From CAVAWX01 sp963642995 (GTDB lineage Bacteria > Actinomycetota > Coriobacteriia > Coriobacteriales > QAMH01): a stretch of DNA of 64,000 nt. This document shows, in pieces, positions 26,554 through 35,200 of the stretch (within the stretch, counting starts at the first letter, position 1; every line of letters begins with the position of its first letter). A program made the position numbers and the translations under genes. Location of the stretch: the NCBI GenBank assembly GCA_963642995.1, contig CAVIIZ010000001.1:86548-150547 (forward strand). The letters are read 5' to 3'. A model generated the notes under the pieces. It had not been told where the DNA came from. It did not search any database and worked only from the letters and a program-made list of their open reading frames with translations.

Positions 26554-29500
26554 CTACTTGCTGGCCACCTTTATCTTGTTCTCGACGTTTGCCGAGACCG
26601 CCGAGGTGCCACCGAAGATGTAGCAGCTCTTCTCGAGCTTGTTCTTGTACACCTTCACCACGTTGTCGACGTTTTTGTTGTTGCCGTCGTCGGCCAAGAC
26701 CAGAACCGAGTTCATCTTGCCGCAAAGGGCCGCGCCCGCGAGCGCGTCGTAGTACGACTTGCCGGTGGCCACGCCCATATGGGCGGCGGTCATGTCGCCT
26801 TCCTTGATGCAGAAGTCGGCGATTTTGCGGCTGGTGCCGTAGGCCGTGTTGCCCCAGAGGCGCTTCCACGATTTCGTCACCTGGCTCTCCACGGACTTGG
26901 CCACGGCCGCCTCGCCACCCGTGATGATGGTGCGCGTAAAGCCGCCGCTTTTAATGGCCTTGGCGGTGGTATCCGCCAGCGTGCCGGACTTGCCCTTCGT
27001 AAGGAAGATGGGCGCCTTCTTCGCGTAGGCGAAAGGCGCGATGGAAAGCGCGTCTTGGTAGCTAGACGACGTGGCGACGATGGCATCCTTGCCCCAGCCG
27101 CCGTTCACGCGCTTGCCGTACTCGTAAATTTTGTTCGCGGTGCCGATGGCGGTACCACCCGCGACGCGCTCCACAGAGACGCCAAGCTTCTTTATCTGAT
27201 TGAACACGTTGTCCGACACCGCCGAGAGGCCGCCTACGACGATAACGTTTTTCACCTTCCTGGACTTGATGAGCGCCGAGGTGGCGTCAGTGAGGCTCGT
27301 CGGCGAGGTCATGAGGATGGGGCAGTCCAGCAGGCCAGCCAGTCCGGACGCAGACAAGGCGTCGTAGTAGCCGTTGGTGGTGGCCACAATGGCCCAGTCA
27401 CTGCTGCTCCAGCCTTCGTTCACGATGGCCTTCATCGTGCCGATAGCCGTGCCGCCGGAAAGGCGCTTCCAGATGTCGCTTGAAGACGATCCCTCGACGG
27501 TGAAGCTCGCGCGCTTGACCGCGTCACCTTCATAGTCGCCGATAGGGGTGATGGTCACCGTGCCCGTGCCGGCCTTGTCGATACCGCTCCAGCTGAGCGT
27601 GTAGTCGACGTCTTTTTCCAGCGTCTTGCCGCCGATCTTCACGACGGGCTCGGGCTTCGCTCCCACCTTCTGCGCCGGAATGTCGCCCACCACAGCCTCG
27701 TCGAAGCCGGGCAGGGTCAGCGTGATGTAGGAATTGGTGCTCCAGTAGCGTATGCCCTTCGCCGTACTAGGATTCGCGTACATATCCTTGCTGATGCCAT
27801 AGAGGATGCGCGGCGTGGTATCCGTCGTCGCCATCTGGATGTTATAGGTCTGCGCTTCGAGCGCCGTGCGGTCCCAGCTCGCGTCTACCGTGGGCGACGA
27901 GTACTCGGTCAAGGTCAGGATGGGCTCGACTTGCATCGCGTTGTCCGGCGCGTCGGAGTTTGCGCCATGCGCAGCGGGGAAGAACAGGTTCTGCTCGTTG
28001 TAGAGCGTATCGTAGCTGACGCTTTGCTGAGGCGCGTCGCCCTTGCTCCCGTAGGTGATGGCCGCGCCGCAGGTCCAGTCGCGTGCCAGCCCTGCGTCGG
28101 CGAAGAGGTTGGTCATGGTCACGTAGTTGTCCGACGAGGCGACGTTCCATACGCCGTTCGGGAAGTACATGCCCGACATGGGCGTACCCTTCGTGGCCAG
28201 CGCCTCTAACTCGCTTTTGGTGAAGGCTTTCACCAGCGTCGGCTCATGAGAGCCGCGCTGCACGTTCAGCTCGAAGATGGTGGGCTCGGGGTAGGCCAGA
28301 GTGATGGTGGCCACATTCGAGACAAGGCGCTTGCCAGGCGCGTTGCCGGCCGCGTACTCCTCGGCGCTCACGCCATAGATCATGCGCGGCGCGTTCGTGG
28401 CAGCTGCCGCCGCTAGGTTGGCCGTCTGGGTCTCGGCGGCCGTGGCGCCATCGGCGATGGCAGAGGAGGCCTCCGTCAAGGCGAGCGCCGCCGGCGCGTC
28501 AACCGGGTTCGTCGTCGTGGTCGTGGAGTCTTTAGTCGTGTCGGGGTAGAATTTGCCCTTTTCAAGGGCGCTGTAGCTGACGCCCTCGCTGCCGAAACCA
28601 TCCGCCGCGGCATAGCTGACCGTCGCATCTTGCGTGTAGTACGCATCGATGTCCGCATCCCCGAACAAGGTGGAGAGCGTGACATAGTTTTGCGAGGAGT
28701 CGACGCTCCACGAGCCGCCCGTCCGCGCATAGAGGGCAGACACCGCCTGCGCGTTCGGGTCGACGAGCTTTTGCAGGTCGGCGATGGTGTATTCGGCCAC
28801 CTTCTCGACCGCGCGGTCGCCTTCTTTCTTGTTCACAGTCAAGGCGATGGCCGCGTAGAGAGCCGTCACGCGGTAGCCGCTGTCGAAGATGGCCTGCTTC
28901 CAATCCTCGATGCTCCAGCCCACGAATTTCTTGCCCTCGGCGTCGTATTCGGGGGCCGCGGGCTCGGTGGCCGTCTGGCCTGCCGAAAGCACCTGCGCGT
29001 CGATGCTGGTGCCGTCGGGGTTCAAGAAGTTGACATAGAAATAGGAGTTGGCGTCCGTGATCTCGTCGGGCAGAGTCGCGGGGCGCACGCCGGCGAAGAT
29101 GTACTTCTCAATGCCGCTGTTGGTGAAGGCCGCAGCATCGATGCTCTCGACCGTCGAGGGGATGATCAGCTCCTTGAGCGCCGTGGTGCCCATGAATGCC
29201 TTCGCCGGAATCGACTTAGGCCCTTCCGCCAGGGTGACCGAGCTCAAGTTTTCCGAGCCGTTGAAGAGCTGCTGGGGCAGCTCGGCAGAGGTCTTGATGA
29301 TGGCCGTGGTCAGGTTGTGGCAATTCGCGAACAGGCGCGAGGGTAGGCTCTCAACCGTCGAGGGGACGGTCACGGACTCGACCGAGAGAGCCGCATGCGA
29401 GGACAAATAGGTAACCCCCTCGGGATAGTCGAGCGTCTTCAGGCTCGTGCAACCAGTGAACGGAGATCCGCTCGAGCTGCCCACCGTCTTCAGGGTAGAG

Positions 29501-31119
29501 GGCATGTTCACCGTGTCGAGCGCGGTACAGCCGTTGAACATGTTGTAGGGAATCTGCGTGCACCCCTCGACGAAAGTAGCCGTCTTCAGGGACGTGCAAT
29601 CCTGGAAGACGCCGTTTTTTGCATCTGTCTTGTTGAAATTCGTCACACTGGCAGGAACGGTGACCTCCGTCAGGCCGATCCCCTTGAAGCAGCCGGAATC
29701 GAGGCTCGTACAGGTCTCGGGGATGATGAAGCTCGTGATGGCCGCACAGCCCTGGAAGGCACACTTGCCGATGCTTGTGATCTGGTCGCTGATGTCGAGG
29801 GTGGCCAACGCGGTGCAGCCGTCGAAGGTGCTGGCGGGGATGTCGGTCAGGGCCGCGGGCAGCTTCGCGCTTTGCAACTGGGCACACTTCTGGAACACAG
29901 AAGTGCCCATGGTCGTGACCGCATCGGAGACGGTGGCCGAAGTGATGACCGTGTTGTAGAAAGCACTATTGCCGATTTCAATCACAGCAGCGGGCAGCTT
30001 CAAGGCACCTGTCAGGGCGGAACCGGAAAATGCGAAGGCGCCTATCTTGGTGACGGTAGCGGGCATGGCCGCCAGCGAGGTGATGGCCGTGCAGTTCTGG
30101 AAGCAGCTCGTGGGCAAATAGGTAATACCGTCAGGGAAAGTCACGCTGGAAAGCTTCGTGCATCCGGAAAAGCCCGTGCCCAAATCGGCAGTCGCCGTGT
30201 CGGTCTGGTACTGCGCCTTCACGCTCTCGTTGTCCGGCAGCTTCACCGAGACGAGCGAGGCGCAGTTGTCGAAGAGGTTCGTGCCAATCTTCGTGATGGA
30301 ATCGGACAAGTTCACGTTCGTCAGACCCGTGGCCTCAAACGCGTTGCGCCCGATCTGCGTGATGGTGGAGGGCATGAAGGACAGGTCGGCGATCTTCGAA
30401 CAGCCGCTGAACATATAGTCGGGTATGGAGGTCATGCCGGCGGGAAGCGTCACCTTCGCGGAGTCAAGCCCCGTGCAGTTCTGGAAGACGTGCGCGCCCA
30501 AAGTCGTCGCCTGCGAGGACACCGTCAACTCTGAAATAGCGGAACAGCCCTTGAAGGCCGAATCCCCGACACTTGCCACGGTGGCGGGGATATTCAGAGT
30601 GGTGAACGCGGCTGCGCAACCCGAGAAGGCAGACTTGCCGATCGAGGTCACCTGCGCGGGGATGGTGAAGTTCTTGAGTGCCTTACAGTTGTTGAAGCAG
30701 CTGTCGGGGATGGCCGTTACGCCATCGGGGATGTTCACCTGGGCAAGCTGCGTGCAGCCGGAAAAGGCGCTCGTCCCAAATGTCGTCACCGTCGAGGGCA
30801 GCGATATGGAGGTGACGTTCGTCGCGCCGTAAAACGCCTTGTTGTCAAGGCCGGTGACCGTGTAAGTCGTGCCATCGTCCGAGACGACGGTTTGCGGGAT
30901 GACCTTGCTTCCCGAGAGCTTGCTGGTCGTCGCCTTCACATAGGCGACCGACGCCGTTCCATCAGCGTTCAGCGTGTACGGGATACCGTCGATGGTCGTG
31001 GCGGCTTGCGCGCCGGCCGCGAGCACGGCGGCCAGCCCCAGCGCGCATGCGGCCGCAAAGGCCGCGCACGCGACGCGCATGCGGCGTGGCAGCGCGTGAA
31101 TGGTCGTGCCTGTCTTCAT
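26554..31119 (-). CDS. Secreted BspA-type leucine-rich repeat protein with cell-wall-binding-2 repeats
   Basis: 1,521-residue surface protein. Residues 1-40 are a signal peptide (basic start, then AAFAAACALGLAAVLAAGAQAA). From ~90 to ~675 run LRR_5/BspA repeats of the form AFxGCxxLxxxxIPxxVTxIG. A Listeria-Bacteroides-type segment (YVNFLNPDGTSIDAQVLSAG) follows near 695. Two homologous blocks begin near 756 and 950 (compare SVDSSQNYVTLSTLFGDADI with NVASSDNYVTMTNLFADAGL). A DYTLSWSG...GDYEGD domain lies near 1150. Three cell-wall-binding-2 repeats start near 1213, 1313 and 1416, each with a GGTAIGT-like start. AAAGGAA lies eight bases before the ATG. Likely adhesion or host contact; the ligand is unknown. 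Confidence 0.9.
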   Translation of the reverse strand: MKTGTTIHALPRRMRVACAAFAAACALGLAAVLAAGAQAATTIDGIPYTLNADGTASVAYVKATTSKLSGSKVIPQTVVSDDGTTYTVTGLDNKAFYGATNVTSISLPSTVTTFGTSAFSGCTQLAQVNIPDGVTAIPDSCFNNCKALKNFTIPAQVTSIGKSAFSGCAAAFTTLNIPATVASVGDSAFKGCSAISELTVSSQATTLGAHVFQNCTGLDSAKVTLPAGMTSIPDYMFSGCSKIADLSFMPSTITQIGRNAFEATGLTNVNLSDSITKIGTNLFDNCASLVSVKLPDNESVKAQYQTDTATADLGTGFSGCTKLSSVTFPDGITYLPTSCFQNCTAITSLAAMPATVTKIGAFAFSGSALTGALKLPAAVIEIGNSAFYNTVITSATVSDAVTTMGTSVFQKCAQLQSAKLPAALTDIPASTFDGCTALATLDISDQITSIGKCAFQGCAAITSFIIPETCTSLDSGCFKGIGLTEVTVPASVTNFNKTDAKNGVFQDCTSLKTATFVEGCTQIPYNMFNGCTALDTVNMPSTLKTVGSSSGSPFTGCTSLKTLDYPEGVTYLSSHAALSVESVTVPSTVESLPSRLFANCHNLTTAIIKTSAELPQQLFNGSENLSSVTLAEGPKSIPAKAFMGTTALKELIIPSTVESIDAAAFTNSGIEKYIFAGVRPATLPDEITDANSYFYVNFLNPDGTSIDAQVLSAGQTATEPAAPEYDAEGKKFVGWSIEDWKQAIFDSGYRVTALYAAIALTVNKKEGDRAVEKVAEYTIADLQKLVDPNAQAVSALYARTGGSWSVDSSQNYVTLSTLFGDADIDAYYTQDATVSYAAADGFGSEGVSYSALEKGKFYPDTTKDSTTTTTNPVDAPAALALTEASSAIADGATAAETQTANLAAAAATNAPRMIYGVSAEEYAAGNAPGKRLVSNVATITLAYPEPTIFELNVQRGSHEPTLVKAFTKSELEALATKGTPMSGMYFPNGVWNVASSDNYVTMTNLFADAGLARDWTCGAAITYGSKGDAPQQSVSYDTLYNEQNLFFPAAHGANSDAPDNAMQVEPILTLTEYSSPTVDASWDRTALEAQTYNIQMATTDTTPRILYGISKDMYANPSTAKGIRYWSTNSYITLTLPGFDEAVVGDIPAQKVGAKPEPVVKIGGKTLEKDVDYTLSWSGIDKAGTGTVTITPIGDYEGDAVKRASFTVEGSSSSDIWKRLSGGTAIGTMKAIVNEGWSSSDWAIVATTNGYYDALSASGLAGLLDCPILMTSPTSLTDATSALIKSRKVKNVIVVGGLSAVSDNVFNQIKKLGVSVERVAGGTAIGTANKIYEYGKRVNGGWGKDAIVATSSSYQDALSIAPFAYAKKAPIFLTKGKSGTLADTTAKAIKSGGFTRTIITGGEAAVAKSVESQVTKSWKRLWGNTAYGTSRKIADFCIKEGDMTAAHMGVATGKSYYDALAGAALCGKMNSVLVLADDGNNKNVDNVVKVYKNKLEKSCYIFGGTSAVSANVENKIKVASK

Positions 31120-31284
31120 AGCTGCGGTTCCTTTCTCCATGCCGCTTCGGGTGCACGCGCCTCGACGCATGCCCCCCTGCGGCTTTCCATATATGCAAAC
31201 TCGCCGCCCACGAGCGCAGGGCAGCGAGGTTGTTCTATCCGGCGCCACGACACGCGGGCGCGAAAAGGGGCGTCTTCCCCCGTC

Positions 31285-31614
31285 TCACGACCCGCCCTCG
31301 TCGCCGGCCGTCTCCAGCACGTACATCTTTCCCGTGGCGGGGTCCTCGAAGGCCTCGCCGCGGCGTATGTAGAGCCCCTTGCCGTCTTCGGTCGAGGAGA
31401 GCAGCTTGTCCATGTCCACGGCGTCGGAGAGCCGGTCTTGCTCCACGACCTCGGTCTGCGCCGAGTTCACCGAGACGTTCCAGTAGACGGCCAAGGCCAC
31501 CATCAAGCCGCAGGAGAAGACCAGCATGACGTCGGCCAGATTGGAAAGGCCTGCCATGGGGTCTTCCTCTCCTGCGTCGAAGCGGCCGGCCCCGCGTGTC
31601 GGGCGCTTAACCAT
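31285..31614 (-). CDS. Small DUF2149-like membrane protein with ExbD/TolR-type motif
   Basis: 109 residues: short basic start, acidic EEDPMAG, then one helix (NLADVMLVFSCGLMVALAVY, ~25-45) and an extracytoplasmic part ending DPATGKMYVLE. Asp28 opens the helix in a DVMLV context, the same local sequence that carries the proton-binding Asp of ExbD/TolR. The ATG at 31614 overlaps the stop of the ExbB-like gene, which argues for this start; an inner ATG at 31557 with GAGGAAG upstream would remove 19 residues. Family recognition is from memory of DUF2149 proteins paired with MotA/TolQ/ExbB channels. Confidence 0.75.
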   Translation of the reverse strand: MVKRPTRGAGRFDAGEEDPMAGLSNLADVMLVFSCGLMVALAVYWNVSVNSAQTEVVEQDRLSDAVDMDKLLSSTEDGKGLYIRRGEAFEDPATGKMYVLETAGDEGGS

Positions 31615-32263
31615 TGGCCGCCCCCGTATCCGCGGGCGCAAGCGAGGCCGCCTTGTCCAAGACGATGTTCATCGTGGCCTCCAGCGCGCTCATGTAGTCC
31701 TCGTACCAGTGGCGGCGCAGCTTGGATATGCCGAAGGCCACGGCCGAGACGATGAGACCCGCCACCGTCGTGTCGAAGGCGACGGCAAGCGAGTTCGACA
31801 AGGTGGCCATGTCGCCGCCCGACAGCGCCATGACGCCCGGCCCCAGCGGGATCAGGGTGCCCATCAACCCGAACATGGGCGCGATGCGCGTCGCGAAATC
31901 GCTGCGCATGAGGGTGCGGCGGTAGCGCAGCTCCTCTTCGGCAAGCAGGCGCGCGGCCAGCGCCTCGCGCACGTCGGGGCGTGCATCGCGCATGGAGAAG
32001 ACCTCGGCGAGCGCGCTGCGTTGCCGGCGCAGAAGCCCGCTGTCCTCGATGACGGCCTCGACCTGTGCGGGCGCGGCATCGGAGACGGCGCGGGTGAAGC
32101 GCGAGACCACCGCCTTGAAGCGCCGTCGCTCGGACAGCCCCTCGACCACGAGCGAGCCCAGCTCGACGACCGCGTAGGCCGCGAGCAGCAGCAGCACGAC
32201 CATCACGGGCACGAGCAAGACCTGGGACAAGGCGTGTATGGTGCTCTGGATGCCGCTCGTCAT
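31607..32263 (-). CDS. MotA/TolQ/ExbB-type proton channel protein
   Basis: 218-residue membrane protein with three helices: residues ~12-38, then TRIAPMFGLMGTLIPLGPGV and SNSLAVAFDTTVAGLIVSAV. The last two carry the family motif GLMGTLIPLGPG...AFDTTVAGL that lines the proton path, including the polar Thr residues. AAAGGAGGTGG sits six bases before the ATG, which itself overlaps the stop of the leucine-rich protein (ATGA). The next gene supplies the likely ExbD-like partner. No TonB, TolA or flagellar genes are present, so the driven component is probably the leucine-rich protein of the same operon. Confidence 0.88.
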   Translation of the reverse strand: MTSGIQSTIHALSQVLLVPVMVVLLLLAAYAVVELGSLVVEGLSERRRFKAVVSRFTRAVSDAAPAQVEAVIEDSGLLRRQRSALAEVFSMRDARPDVREALAARLLAEEELRYRRTLMRSDFATRIAPMFGLMGTLIPLGPGVMALSGGDMATLSNSLAVAFDTTVAGLIVSAVAFGISKLRRHWYEDYMSALEATMNIVLDKAASLAPADTGAANG

Positions 32264-35200
32264 CGGCGGCCACCTCCTTTGCTCGGAGCTGTCTGCTCGT
32301 GAAAGGACCTCATGCGCAAGGCGGCGCCCACGGCAAACCCGACGAGAAGCGCCAGCCCCAAGGCGATGGCGACGCCCGTCTGCAACGGCGCCTCGGAAAA
32401 CGCCTTCTTCAGCACCTCGACCACCTTGTAGGCAGGCGACGCGTCCGCGGACTGCTCCGGCGCCGCGTCCTCGCTTGTCGTCTCCTCCCGCGTTTGCGCC
32501 TGGTCGCTGTCCCGCCGCGCTTGCACGCTCTCGCTCGCCGCGGCGCTGTCCGCAACCTGCTGCATCCTCGCAGGCTCCTGCGCCTGCGCCGAGACGGTGC
32601 CTGCCGCAGACGGCAGTTGCGCGCCGAAGGCGCCTGCCGCGACGGTTGCCGCTCCCGGAAAACCCGACGCGAGGCCGCCTCCCGTGCCGCCGCCCCCGTT
32701 GCCGTCCGTGCCGCCTGTACCGCCTGTGCCGCCGCCGCCGGGCACGAGGCCGCCGGGTTCGCCCCCGCCTCCTCCGCCCTTCTCCCCACCGCCGCCCGGG
32801 TTCAGCTTCTCCAGCCACTGCGCCCAGGTCATCACGCCGGAAAGCTGCGCTGCGGAAAGCGATTTGTCGCGCAGGAGCACGTCGGCCCTCCACGCGTCGA
32901 TGTCGTCGCCCATGTAGACGAAGTTCACCACCCCGCTGCCCGCGAAGGCGTCGCGGCCTATCTCGACGACGGAGCCCGGGATGAAGACGGTCTTCAAGTT
33001 CACGCATCCCTCGAACAACCCCGCCCCGATGACGGTCGCTCCCGCGGGCAAGACGATCTGCTCGAGGGCGGTCATGTCCTTGAACACCGAGGCGTTCCAG
33101 GGGCGCCCGCTGTTGCCAAACGACGAGCCGATGGTCTTCACCGTATCGGGAATGACGAGCTTTTTTATGGAAGAGCAGCCCTTGAAGACCGAATCGCCTA
33201 TCTCGACGATGTTGGAGGGGATGTCGAGGCCTTCCAGGCTCGTGCAGCCCTGGAACAGGCCGCCCGCGAGTTTCGCCATGCCCTTCGAGAGGGTGACCTT
33301 CTTCAGAGCCGTGCAGTCGAGAAACGCGTTCGCGCCGATCTCTTTCAGCGAGTCGGGCAGCACGGCCTGCACGAGGCTCGCGCAGCGCCGAAACACCCCC
33401 TGCCCCATGGTCTCGACGCCGCAGGACAGGTCGAGCGCAGACAGCGCGCCGCAATCGGAAAACGCCCAATCCCCCACCGTGCGCAACGACGTCGGGGCGG
33501 TAAAGGACCTCATCTTCGCGCAGCCGTCGAAGGCCGAATACCCTATAGAGGCGACCTTCGTCTTGGAGAGGTCCGCGGCGGGCAGCGAGGTGCAGCCGGC
33601 GAAGGCGCGGTTGCCCACTTCCGCAAGCGCCGTCGGCCAATTGAGCGACTTCAAGGCCGTGCAGCCGGCAAAGCAGCCGGCGCCTATGGAGGCGGTCTGC
33701 GCGCCCAGTTTCACCGTGGAAAGCGAGCTGCACTTGTAGAAGGTGCAGCTGTCCAGCTTCGTCACCGCGGCCGGCACCGAGATGGATTTCAGCGCCGTGC
33801 AGCCCTGGAAGGCGTAGGCGCCGAGGACGCTCAACGCGGCAGGCAGCGCGATCGAGGAAAGCGCCGTGCATCCGTCGAAGGCCGACATCTCGATTTTCGC
33901 CAGGCTCGCGGGCAGGGTCAGGGCGGCAAGCGCCGTGCATCCGGCAAACGCCGAGTTGCCCAAAGCGGAAAGACCCGCCGGCAGTTTCACGTCCCTCAGC
34001 GCCGTGCAGCCCGAAAACGTGCCCGTGGGCAAGGTGCCGAGGGGCGCGCTGACCTCGGCCGAGACCAGCGCCGTGCAGCCCTTGAAGACGCCCGAGCCCA
34101 TGGACTGCACCGTCTGCGGCACGACAACCGACTTCAAGGACGTGCAGGCGGCAAACGCGCTCATCCCGATGGAGGCGACCGTATCGGGAATGGAGACGCC
34201 CTCCACCTTCGCCAGGCCCTTGAAGGCGTTCTTGCCGATTGAGGCCACCGTGTACTCGCGCCCGCCTGCCTCGACCGTCGCGGGGATGGAGACGGCTCCC
34301 TCCAGGTCGGGGTTGGCCTCGACGAGGGTGGCCGTGCCGGACGCGTCGTCGTAGCTCCAGTGGAACTCGCCTACGAAGGGCTCGACGGGATCTTCGCTGT
34401 AGACGGCCTGCACCTCCAAGCTGTCGCGCACATCGGTAAAAGGCACGCTCCACCCCGAAAACGTCCAGCCGGTGCGCGACGGCGGCGTGGGCGCGACAGC
34501 CGAGCCGCCCTCGCGCACCTCCTGCGCCGAGCCTATCTTGCCGCCCGTCCAGCTGAGAAACTGCACGGTGAACCACAAAACCGCCCCGTCGGGCAGGGCG
34601 CCTTCGGCCAAGGCGGGCCTCTTGCCCTTGAAGACGACCTTCAGCGGGTCGCGGGCAGGCGCACTCGCGTCGTCGCCCGTGTCGGGCACGAGGGCGCCGG
34701 CGGCGATGGAGGCGACGTTTGCCGAGACGACCACCTGCGTGTAGTCCAACCCGAAGCTCGCGCCCGCATCGAGCGCGACCACCTTGTAGGCCTCGCCCGC
34801 AAGCGTCGGGCGCACGACGTCGGGCACGGTCAGCACGCCGCCTTTCAGGTCGTCTTTGGTCAGGTGGTGCACGACGGCCGTCTTGGTGGCCGCGTCGAAG
34901 GTGGCGTTGGCCTCGAAGACGGGGGCGACGTCCATGGACGTGCGCACCTCCTCGACGTCGTCCGACCAGCCCACGGAGGTCTGCCCGTAGGGGGCGGCCA
35001 CGTTGGGGGCAGCCGCCTCGGCGCCCTCCTTCACGTACCTGGTGGACAGCAGCGCTCCAGCCGCGTCGAAAAAGCGCACGGTGTAGCGCCACTCGACATA
35101 GCGCGAGAACGCGTCCGCCGAGCAGGAGGGCTTGGCGCCGGCGCAGGTGACCTGCTCGAGCTTCTTGCATTTCGCGAAGGCCTTCGAGCCGATGCTCTCG

